From contig JAHFTP010000122.1 in assembly GCA_023265495.1 (NCBI GenBank), positions 1 to 5,387 on the forward strand: DNA of 5,387 nt, written 5' to 3'. The notes under the pieces were generated by a model that worked only from the letters and a program-made list of their open reading frames with translations, was not told the DNA's origin and did no database searches. The stretch is from Chlamydiota bacterium. Lineage in GTDB: Bacteria; Chlamydiota; Chlamydiia; Chlamydiales; Rhabdochlamydiaceae. Below are positions 1 to 5,387 of the stretch, piece after piece. Position 1 is the stretch's first letter; each line of letters starts with the position of its first letter. The position numbers and the translations under genes are program-made.

Positions 1-430
1 CCCGACGTTTACGACTTGATGCGATATTTTCTAAAAAGGCTCGACCTCGAGAAGCTATGTATAAGTTCTCAAGAAAAGGAGTGTCTTCAGGATCTGGTCC
101 CGGCCCCTTTATTAATCGGATAGTAAGGCTGGGCAATTGGATGCTTTTTGTGTACTTATAAGTAAGCATCACAGTGCCATCGGGAGAAACTCCTCCATCG
201 AGCGCTGAGCGGTGGCTAATAACTCCTTTAGGAAACAGCTGGCCGATGATCTGGTATCGATGACGCTTGATGATGCTTTCAGGTGAGTCCTTGAGGTTAG
301 ATGAGTAGATTTTTGATGCGATTTTACGCAGAATTCCTGTCTTGGCTGCTCGTCTAATGGATTGGGTAAAGTTTTTGTCCCCAATGCTGATGATGACTTC
401 CGGCCACTCTTTTGAATCTTTTTTCTGCAT
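1..430 (-). CDS. Fic-family protein, N-terminal AbiEi-like region (partial, C-terminus outside window)
   Basis: The reading frame is open from an ATG at 430 to the left edge, giving 143 residues without a stop. Residues 1-45 look like a small winged helix: a helix with IRRAAKTGIL is followed by RKIASKIYSSN, the usual wing of AbiEi-type antitoxin/regulator domains. Next come QLFPKGVISHRSALDGG (about 64-80), a GPGPDPEDTPF segment (about 110-120) and ASRGRAFLEN with SRKR (about 127-142). From memory, this order matches the N-terminal third of Fic proteins that join an AbiEi-like module to a C-terminal Fic domain. Such enzymes usually transfer AMP from ATP to target proteins, often as toxins or host-directed effectors. 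The catalytic HPFxxGNGR motif would lie left of the window, so activity cannot be judged. A free-standing AbiEi-like regulator is the alternative. The start is well supported by the ribosome binding site. The gene lies 206 bases downstream of putA on the same strand. The coding frame is sure; the family is moderately sure. Confidence 0.72.
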   Translation of the reverse strand, partial: MQKKDSKEWPEVIISIGDKNFTQSIRRAAKTGILRKIASKIYSSNLKDSPESIIKRHRYQIIGQLFPKGVISHRSALDGGVSPDGTVMLTYKYTKSIQLPSLTIRLIKGPGPDPEDTPFLENLYIASRGRAFLENIASSRKRR

Positions 431-435
431 AATTT

Positions 436-442
436 ACCCCCT
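436..442 (-). promoter_or_regulatory. Strong ribosome binding site of the Fic-like gene
   Basis: On the minus strand AGGGGGT precedes the ATG at 430 with a spacing of about 5-6 bases. It fixes this ATG as the start and supports the reality of a gene whose frame is truncated by the window edge. Confidence 0.75.
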
Positions 443-458
443 AAAGCTTTATTTTGTC

Positions 459-485
459 GCTTTTATTAGAATAAGAGCTTTTTTT
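459..485 (+). terminator. Intrinsic-terminator-like hairpin on the plus strand, upstream of the Fic-like start
   Basis: GCTTTTATT (459-467) pairs with AATAAGAGC (470-478), with one G-U pair, and is followed at once by seven T's (479-485). The stem is 8-9 base pairs with a very small loop (closing the last pair leaves only AG), and it is AT-rich, so it is weak to moderate. The T-run follows the stem only on the plus strand; on the minus strand the hairpin sits in the leader of the Fic-like gene and has no T-run. No plus-strand gene to its left is visible, so what it would terminate is unclear. It may end an antisense transcript, be a relic, or be chance in AT-rich DNA. Confidence 0.4.
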
Positions 486-516
486 GCTTTAGAAAGGTTG
501 TCTTGACGATACAACT

Positions 517-582
517 AGTTAATTATAAGTTAGCTGTGTTAGAGTGCTTGAATTTATATGCATATAGTTGATTATAAGATAT
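517..582. repeat. Pair of imperfect direct repeats, AGTTrATTATAAGwT
   Basis: AGTTAATTATAAGTT starts at 517 and AGTTGATTATAAGAT starts at 566, 49 bases apart on the same strand, with two mismatches over 15 positions. Each copy holds a TATAAT hexamer on the minus strand. This could be a duplicated promoter element or operator half for the Fic-like gene, or coincidence in AT-rich DNA. Confidence 0.3.
555..566. repeat. 12-base perfect palindrome TATATGCATATA
   Basis: The palindrome is perfect over 12 bases and lies between the two direct repeats. It could be a protein-binding site, but AT-rich sequence makes short palindromes common. Confidence 0.3.
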
Positions 583-591
583 TTATAGTTT

Positions 592-620
592 TGTAGAGAC
601 GTGGCGTCCTAGCCTCTACA
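592..620. other. Nested hairpin downstream of putA (possible 3'-end structure)
   Basis: TGTAGAG (592-598) pairs with CTCTACA (614-620), and inside the loop ACG (599-601) and CGT (605-607) can pair around TGG. It lies 17 bases past the putA stop codon, where a transcript end is expected. Neither strand has a T-run after the stem; on the minus strand it is followed by AAAACT. It is therefore not a standard intrinsic terminator, but it could stabilise the putA mRNA 3' end or work with Rho. An alternative 6-base pairing, CTAGCC (609-614) with GGCTAG (635-640), would compete with it and reaches into the putA stop codon. Confidence 0.4.
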
Positions 621-622
621 TC

Positions 623-636
623 CCATATATATATGG
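623..636. repeat. 14-base perfect palindrome CCATATATATATGG abutting the putA stop
   Basis: The sequence is a perfect palindrome with alternating AT, ending directly next to the TAG stop of putA (637-639). In RNA it could form only a weak hairpin of at most about five pairs. Its role is unknown. Confidence 0.4.
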
Positions 637-3600
637 CTAGAGCACAGGCTTCCTATGCTCCCCCTCTCTGACGCCCAGGTTGCCGTACCTATGATAGTCT
701 ATGCTGATAGCTACTTCTCTTAAGAAGTGAAGGAGCTCGAAACGACCGCTTGCGAGTACGGGGGCTTTCGCTAGATAGCAACTTGTTTCTGCAGAGCATT
801 GTTCTATTTCTTTGCTTGGAGCGCTAAGTAGCCTTACCCTGGAAAAACATCCTTTTTTCATTCTTTCTAAGAAAGCAGCTTCGCTCTCTTCTTTAAAGTG
901 CAGGAGGGGAAAATGTTTGGGCCATTGATCATTGATTTGTATGGGACAGTGGTTTCTTGTCCAGCTTATCATTAAAGGAGTATGGCAGCTTAGGGCTGCG
1001 GCAATGGTTCTAAAGACATCGAGCGGCACGTCTTTTTCTTGGATTCTTAGGCACATACCTTGATGAGGTCTATATTCCAAGATATTGTCTTGCCCTACGA
1101 GTAGATCCCCTTGCCCTTCAAATCGATTAGCGCAGCAATGGTGTAAGAATTTTTTTGCCCAGAAAGCATAGTTCGATATGCTTGCGTACCAGACGCCAAG
1201 TTCTTCAGTGGCTAGGGATATCTTTTGGATAAAAGAGGTGAGTTGGTTGACATCGTCACAGAGGGGATGTTTCTCTTGGGGCATAGATACCTGCTTAGGA
1301 TGAGCAAATTGAGAGACATAGTTAGGGCCTCCCGCTTTTGATCCGTGGCCGAAGCTACTGGCTTTGCACCCGCCGAAAGGCTGTCTTCGAACAATAGCTC
1401 CGGTGATGGTTCTATTGATATAAAGGTTTCCTGCTTGTATGTTTTCCAGCCATATGTGGTGTTCTCTTTCATCTAGGCTGCTTAATCCCGATGTAAGTCC
1501 ATAGGGCGTGCCGTTGGCAAGCTCTAAAGCGTGCTCTAGATTTTTCGCTCTTAAAACACCAAGGATAGGACCAAAAAATTCCGTTTGGTGCATGAAGCTA
1601 CTCTGTTTTACACCCCATTTCACACCAGGTGACCAGAGGTTGGGATTATGCGGATCTTGTTTAGGAACGACGAGCCATTCTTCTCCTGCTTCCAAGATGG
1701 TGAGCGCCTTTTTTAAAGCATCGCCCGGCGCGCGAATCAGCGGCGTAACTTTGGTGGACAAATCCCAGGGAGAGCCTACTTTCAAACTTTCTACTGCATC
1801 TTTGAGTTGTGCTTTGAAATGGGGATCATCATAGACCTCTGCTTCTAAAATGGCATTGCTCGCAGCGCTACATTTTTGTCCGGAGTGACCAAAAGCGGAT
1901 TGAACGAGATCTTTAATGGCCAGATCTCTATCTGCAAGTGCTGTAATGATAAGAGCATTTTTCCCTCCGGTCTCTGCAGCAAGATCGATTCCGGGTTTCA
2001 TTTTTTGAAAAAGTCGTGCAGTAGAAGTCGCTCCTGTTAGGATAACAAAAGATATCCTAGGATCTGCAATGAGTTTACTTCCTACGGGATCATCAGGACA
2101 ATTAATGAATTGCAACACCTCTTTTGGGATGCCAGCATCCCATAGCGTATTGACTAAGACCCATCCGCTGAGCACAGCTTCAGGTGCAGGTTTAAAGAGC
2201 ACGCAGTTGCCTGCTGCTAGAGCCGCTAAAATCCCTCCGGCAGGGATGGATATAGGAAAGTTCCAAGGGGGAGTGATAAGGGCAGTTCCCTTAGGGGACC
2301 ATTCGATATCTGTACAAGCGTGCATTTTCTGCATGGAGCGCAGGTAATACTCTGCAAAATCTATCGCTTCCGAAACTTCCGGGTCTCCTTCTAGAATGGT
2401 TTTCGCCCCATCTGCAACCATCACTCCGATAAGATCATTGCGCTTCTCTTTCATTTTCTGCGCCGCTTTTGCTAGCATCTCTGCTTTTGCCTCTATAGAG
2501 ACGGCAGCCCACTTCTTCTCATGATTCTTTGCGGTGTCGATAGCGGTATTAACCTCTTCCCATGTAGCATACGTATATCTATAAGATACTTTTGATGGGG
2601 AAGAAGGATCAAATCCCTCTCCTTGCGGTTCTTTTTGATGGATCTCTTTTCCTGCGATGACGCAAGGGATGGGATCGATTTTTTTGTTTTGCCATTTTTT
2701 TAAGATGTCTGCAGCCCAATCTCTATTTATGGGCAGAGAAAAGTCTGTGTCGGCTTCATTTTCAAATGGTTCTTTAGGATTTACATATCTAGGTGGGTCA
2801 AAACGGTTTTGTGTTCTTCTCGGTTTAGCGCTTACTTTGTCCCTATCTGTACAAGCCTTAAGGAAAAGATGTACTTGCGATTCCCACTCTGGTGATCCAG
2901 GTTTTAATCCAAAGGTGTAGCGCAAGAAATTTTCAGGGCCCGTATTTTCATCGAGTCTGCGGATCAAATAGGCAATTGCACTTTGAAAGTCTTCCTTTGT
3001 AGCGACGGGACAATACAGAAGCATGTCTCCGGTGAGTCTTTGTACGACTCTTCGAATGTGATCGGCCATTCCTTCTAGCATTTCAAAGGATACATAAGAC
3101 TCTGTTTTGTTTTCTGCACGAAGCAGCATGGCATAAGCAATGTCAAAGAGGTTATGACTTCCTATTCCAAGTTGCACAGCTTTTGCTCTATCATGAGTTG
3201 AGCCATAGGAGACCATTCTTTTGTAGTTGGCGTCGACTTCTGCCTTGGTTTTGTAGGGAGCTTGTGGCCATCCCCTTAGACTCGCTTCAAATTGTTCCAT
3301 AGCGAGGTTAGCTCCTTTTACGATGCGTATTTTTATGGGAGCGCCCCCTTTATTGATTCTATTTGCGGCCCACTCGGTCAGTTCCTTTTGGATCTCAAAG
3401 GAGTCGGGGAGATACGCTTGTAGTACGATTCCTGCAGAGAAATGATGGAACTCGGGCTCGCCCAGCACCTTCTTGAATATTTCCTTTGTGAGGACGAGAT
3501 CTTTATACTCTTCCATGTCCAAGTTCACAAACTTTCCTACCTTAGTACCATTTGCTCTAGTAAAGGTATGAATCATGGCGGCGCGGTACAGTTGTCTTAG

Positions 3601-4281
3601 CTTTTCTGCGACGCTATCTACCGTCTTCTCCCACGCTAGCAAATGAATTTGGCTGTAGATCGTTGAAATCTTTATCGATACGTATTCTACGTCTTCTCTT
3701 GACAGATCGTGCAAATAGACGTCGAGTCTTTTTTTAGCCTCTTTTTCCCCTAAAATCGCCTCACCCAGATGGTTCAAGTTGATCCTCACCCCCTGCTCCC
3801 TCCTGAGTCGCATATGCTTAGATAGAGCTGTCTGCTCTCCGGGAAGAATCACGGAAGAAGTCTCTTTTCTTAAAGCAAAGGTGACCAGAGGAACAATGAT
3901 AGGAGCGAGGATAGGAGATATATATCTAAAGGCGAATAGTTGAAGCCTTTTGAAGAAATCAAGATAACGAGGAATGCCGAATTCTCCGAGGAGGTAATTG
4001 ATCTGATTGGCTATTCTCTTAGGAGTAGAGCTGCGAAAACATTGGTCGGTCATACTCGTAGTAAAGGCTTTTCCACTGGCATCTTTCATCATTCTCGCTA
4101 GCTGCTGTTGCTTTTTGAGCTCGCCGGGAGTTTGTGTCTTGCTCGCTTCTTGCAGCATGCAAGAGGCGAGATCAATAGCTAGCTTTTCTCTTTGTTCCGG
4201 AGAAAGGGGTTTTCCTCTAGTTTGCTCCAAGTAGTCTATTGCTTTTTGCATGGGGGCAGATTCAGACTTCAACATGCTCAT
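637..4281 (-). CDS. putA: Bifunctional proline dehydrogenase / L-glutamate gamma-semialdehyde dehydrogenase
   Basis: This 1214-residue enzyme converts proline to glutamate in two steps: FAD-dependent oxidation to pyrroline-5-carboxylate with electrons going to quinone, then NAD-dependent oxidation of the semialdehyde. It would be cytoplasmic or peripheral to the inner membrane. Residues 1-145 form a helical N-terminal part with no ribbon-helix-helix repressor domain, so it probably does not regulate itself as E. coli PutA does. The PRODH barrel spans about 150-460, with K204 (VSIKIS), D255 (VNLDMEEY), VKGAN (321-325), Y423 and R441/R442/E445 (LIRRLDEN), matching E. coli K329, D370, Y540, R555/R556/E559. 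The P5CDH domain spans about 540-1000, with TPPWNFP (670-676), ILTGATST (747-754), catalytic E770 (AETGGKN) and C804 (GQKCSA), FFGPILGV (902-909), and NLYINRTITGA..RRQPFGG (952-971). Residues 1010-1214 are a C-terminal ALDH-like extension seen in longer PutA types, ending in HRYGNLG. A ribosome binding site supports the first ATG; a second ATG is codon 3. No key catalytic residue is missing. Confidence 0.96.
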   Translation of the reverse strand: MSMLKSESAPMQKAIDYLEQTRGKPLSPEQREKLAIDLASCMLQEASKTQTPGELKKQQQLARMMKDASGKAFTTSMTDQCFRSSTPKRIANQINYLLGEFGIPRYLDFFKRLQLFAFRYISPILAPIIVPLVTFALRKETSSVILPGEQTALSKHMRLRREQGVRINLNHLGEAILGEKEAKKRLDVYLHDLSREDVEYVSIKISTIYSQIHLLAWEKTVDSVAEKLRQLYRAAMIHTFTRANGTKVGKFVNLDMEEYKDLVLTKEIFKKVLGEPEFHHFSAGIVLQAYLPDSFEIQKELTEWAANRINKGGAPIKIRIVKGANLAMEQFEASLRGWPQAPYKTKAEVDANYKRMVSYGSTHDRAKAVQLGIGSHNLFDIAYAMLLRAENKTESYVSFEMLEGMADHIRRVVQRLTGDMLLYCPVATKEDFQSAIAYLIRRLDENTGPENFLRYTFGLKPGSPEWESQVHLFLKACTDRDKVSAKPRRTQNRFDPPRYVNPKEPFENEADTDFSLPINRDWAADILKKWQNKKIDPIPCVIAGKEIHQKEPQGEGFDPSSPSKVSYRYTYATWEEVNTAIDTAKNHEKKWAAVSIEAKAEMLAKAAQKMKEKRNDLIGVMVADGAKTILEGDPEVSEAIDFAEYYLRSMQKMHACTDIEWSPKGTALITPPWNFPISIPAGGILAALAAGNCVLFKPAPEAVLSGWVLVNTLWDAGIPKEVLQFINCPDDPVGSKLIADPRISFVILTGATSTARLFQKMKPGIDLAAETGGKNALIITALADRDLAIKDLVQSAFGHSGQKCSAASNAILEAEVYDDPHFKAQLKDAVESLKVGSPWDLSTKVTPLIRAPGDALKKALTILEAGEEWLVVPKQDPHNPNLWSPGVKWGVKQSSFMHQTEFFGPILGVLRAKNLEHALELANGTPYGLTSGLSSLDEREHHIWLENIQAGNLYINRTITGAIVRRQPFGGCKASSFGHGSKAGGPNYVSQFAHPKQVSMPQEKHPLCDDVNQLTSFIQKISLATEELGVWYASISNYAFWAKKFLHHCCANRFEGQGDLLVGQDNILEYRPHQGMCLRIQEKDVPLDVFRTIAAALSCHTPLMISWTRNHCPIQINDQWPKHFPLLHFKEESEAAFLERMKKGCFSRVRLLSAPSKEIEQCSAETSCYLAKAPVLASGRFELLHFLREVAISIDYHRYGNLGVREGEHRKPVL

Positions 4282-4290
4282 AAGACCTTT

Positions 4291-4296
4291 CTCCTT
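4291..4296 (-). promoter_or_regulatory. Ribosome binding site of putA
   Basis: AAGGAG on the minus strand stands nine bases before the ATG at 4281. A second purine run, GAAAGG, lies closer to the start and could serve the ATG at codon 3 (4275), so either start would give nearly the same protein. The first ATG is preferred. Confidence 0.65.
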
Positions 4297-4317
4297 TGCA
4301 TCGCGCTTAAAAAATTT

Positions 4318-4345
4318 TTAATAGCACAACTGTTTGTTTACACAA
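4318..4345 (-). promoter_or_regulatory. Candidate sigma-70-type promoter of putA
   Basis: On the minus strand TTGTGT (4345-4340) and TATTAA (4323-4318) stand 16 bases apart. This would start transcription near 4311 and give a leader of about 30 bases ending in the ribosome binding site. The hexamers match the consensus only in part, and the -10 box overlaps a perfect AT palindrome (TTAAAAA-A-TTTTTAA, 4307-4321). Confidence 0.35.
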
Positions 4346-4365
4346 AGGGTTTATTGTGATTTATT
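4337..4365 (+). promoter_or_regulatory. Candidate promoter of the namZ-like gene
   Basis: TTTACA (4337-4342) and TTTATT (4360-4365) are 17 bases apart on the plus strand. Transcription would start near 4372, about 30 bases before the ATG. Its -35 box overlaps the -35 box proposed for putA on the other strand, so polymerases at the two promoters would exclude each other. The match to consensus is moderate (5/6 and 4/6). Confidence 0.3.
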
Positions 4366-4402
4366 TGTCTTAAGAAAAAATCCTTTGCAATTAGTGTGGG
4401 CG

Positions 4403-5387
4403 ATGCGTGCATTTCTGTTTGTCATCACTTTTTTTATTCCTGTTCTTTGTTTTTCCCATGGAAAAAAAATAGATCTCGGCGTGGATGTGTTTTTTGCAGA
4501 AGGGTATTGCAAACAGTTAAAAGGGAAAAAAGTGGGTCTGGTCACCAATCATACGGGAGTTGACGGGAAGCTCCACCCTACGTTGGATCTTTTTCTCCAA
4601 GCGCAAAATGAGCTCACCCTTAGTGCAATTTTTACTCCAGAACATGGGCTTACAGGCCATGCTTATGCTGCAGAGCTCATAGAAAAAGAAGAAAAAATAC
4701 AGGGCATTCCCGTCTATAGCTTACATGGTAAGACAAGGCGTCCGACAGATCAGATGCTAGCTAATGTGCAAGTGCTCATTTTCGACATACAAGATATCGG
4801 GTGTAGGTCGTATACCTTTTGTACCACGCTGTTTTATGTGATGGAGCAGGCGGCCAAGAAACATATTCCGGTGATTGTGTTCGACCGTCCCAACCCGATT
4901 AATGGACTGATCGTCGATGGGCCTATGTTGCAGGACAAGTGGAGATCCTTTATTGGGTATGTCAACGTTCCTTATTGCCACGGAATGACTATAGGAGAGC
5001 TCGCTCGCTTTTTTAATCAAGAATATAAAATCGGGTGTAATTTAAAAGTCGTCCCCATGAAAGGTTGGAAAAGAGAAATGTCTTTTAAAGATACACACCT
5101 TGCCTGGATCCCCACAAGTCCACATATCCCTGAGGCAGATACCCCTTTATTTTATGCAACAACAGGGATGCTCGGAGAGCTCAGTTTAGTCAGCATTGGT
5201 ATCGGGTATACCTTGCCATTTAAAATTGTAGGAGCTCCTTGGATTCGAGCAGATAAGTTCGCTAGTAGTTTAAATGCACAAAAATTGCCGGGCGTGCATT
5301 TCCAGCCATTTTATTTTCGCCCCCAATATGGACTGTATAAAGGAAAAGACTGTGAGGGGGTTTTGCTTGTGGTCACAAATGAAAAAA
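4403..5387 (+). CDS. namZ: NamZ-family (DUF1343) exo-beta-N-acetylmuramidase, secreted (partial, C-terminus outside window)
   Basis: The frame is open for 328 codons from an ATG at 4403 to the right edge. NamZ enzymes (glycoside hydrolase family GH171) remove terminal N-acetylmuramic acid from peptidoglycan fragments outside the cytoplasm. The first 20 residues make a typical signal peptide: MR, a hydrophobic stretch to C16, then FSHG with likely cleavage after S18 or G20. It lacks a good lipobox. Family landmarks follow in order: GLVTNHTG (45-52), FTPEHG (77-82), DIQDIGCRSYTF (128-139), DRPNPINGLIVDGP (161-174), YCHGMTIGELA (191-201), WIPTSPHIP (235-243) and PFKIVGAPW (272-280). Between the last two, YATTGMLGELSLVSIGIGYT (251-270) replaces the usual EGTN and GRGT signatures. 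Known members are roughly 400 residues, so about 70-100 may be missing. There is no clear ribosome binding site; GTG at 4394 and TTG at 4385 are in-frame alternatives, but the ATG gives the best signal peptide. It is divergent from putA. Family membership is firm, exact substrate less so. Confidence 0.88.
   Translation, partial: MRAFLFVITFFIPVLCFSHGKKIDLGVDVFFAEGYCKQLKGKKVGLVTNHTGVDGKLHPTLDLFLQAQNELTLSAIFTPEHGLTGHAYAAELIEKEEKIQGIPVYSLHGKTRRPTDQMLANVQVLIFDIQDIGCRSYTFCTTLFYVMEQAAKKHIPVIVFDRPNPINGLIVDGPMLQDKWRSFIGYVNVPYCHGMTIGELARFFNQEYKIGCNLKVVPMKGWKREMSFKDTHLAWIPTSPHIPEADTPLFYATTGMLGELSLVSIGIGYTLPFKIVGAPWIRADKFASSLNAQKLPGVHFQPFYFRPQYGLYKGKDCEGVLLVVTNEK

Larger units (their letters stand above)
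431..636. other. AT-rich intergenic region between putA and the Fic-like gene
   Basis: I find no ORF of useful length and no tRNA or other recognisable RNA gene here. The region contains the Fic-like ribosome binding site, a plus-strand terminator-like hairpin, a nested hairpin (592-620) and two AT palindromes. Read on the minus strand it has two perfect TATAAT hexamers (527-522 and 576-571), but neither has a convincing -35 box at 16-18 bases. A Fic-like promoter probably lies here but cannot be placed. On the plus strand TTGACG (503-508) precedes TATAAG (524-529) by only 15 bases, which makes a poor promoter. Confidence 0.6.

Noticed and set aside
169..384. A 71-codon minus-strand open frame starting MGTKTLPNP
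   Set aside because: It lies in another frame inside the Fic-like coding region, which has a strong ribosome binding site and recognisable protein motifs; this frame has neither.
503..529. Plus-strand TTGACG ... TATAAG promoter for a small RNA ending at the 592-620 hairpin
   Set aside because: The spacer is only 15 bases and the hairpin lacks a T-run on this strand, so a small RNA gene is not supported.
1508..2920. Several plus-strand frames of 87-108 codons antisense to putA
   Set aside because: The putA frame here encodes intact, conserved PRODH and P5CDH motifs, so these are antisense shadows.
3870..3950. Hydrophobic stretch in PutA residues 112-137 as a transmembrane helix
   Set aside because: It is interrupted by prolines and charged flanks and corresponds to a proline-rich hydrophobic segment usual before the PRODH barrel in this PutA type.
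4351..4548. A 65-codon minus-strand open frame across the namZ-like start
   Set aside because: It is antisense to the signal peptide and NamZ motifs, has no ribosome binding site support and no recognisable domain.
4757..5020. An 87-codon minus-strand open frame
   Set aside because: It is a shadow of the conserved NamZ region (DIQDIG to HGMTIGEL) on the plus strand.
4736..5387. Possible lipoprotein or membrane anchor in the NamZ-like protein
   Set aside because: C16 near the signal peptide end is preceded by PVL and followed by FS, which is a poor lipobox, and no further hydrophobic membrane segment is seen in the visible part.

Overview
The window holds one complete gene and two genes cut by its ends. 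From left to right these are the N-terminal part of a Fic-family/AbiEi-like protein (minus strand, running off the left edge), a complete bifunctional proline-utilisation enzyme PutA (minus strand), and the first 328 codons of a secreted NamZ-type (DUF1343) exo-N-acetylmuramidase (plus strand, running off the right edge). The ORFs are clean, with no frameshifts, no insertion sequence, no CRISPR array and no RNA gene that I can recognise.

Layout: the Fic-like start codon lies at 430, behind a strong ribosome binding site. A 206-base AT-rich gap (431-636) separates it from the putA stop and holds several hairpins and palindromes, including an intrinsic-terminator-like hairpin that points away from the genes flanking the gap. 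putA fills 637-4281. A 121-base gap (4282-4402) then separates putA from the divergent namZ-like gene and probably carries both promoters.

Organism: the putA type (PRODH followed by P5CDH and a C-terminal ALDH-like extension, with no N-terminal DNA-binding domain), the neighbouring NamZ-like protein and the moderate-to-low GC content remind me most of an environmental chlamydia (Parachlamydiales or relatives, Chlamydiota). This rests on remembered protein resemblance, not on a search, and should be held at about 50%. No phylogenetic marker is present in the window.

Function: PutA would oxidise proline to glutamate, feeding electrons to the respiratory chain and NADH, and carbon and nitrogen to the TCA cycle. 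That would suit a bacterium living on host amino acids. NamZ would act outside the cytoplasm, trimming N-acetylmuramic acid from peptidoglycan fragments. The Fic-like protein probably belongs to an AMPylation/toxin-type family with an N-terminal winged-helix-like module. Nothing shows that the three work as one pathway. The large gaps and opposite orientations argue for separate transcription units, although read-through from putA into the Fic-like gene is possible. I see no evidence for a new multi-gene system here. The best leads are the Tyr-to-Asn change in the PutA proline site, the altered NamZ core motifs and the oddly oriented terminator.
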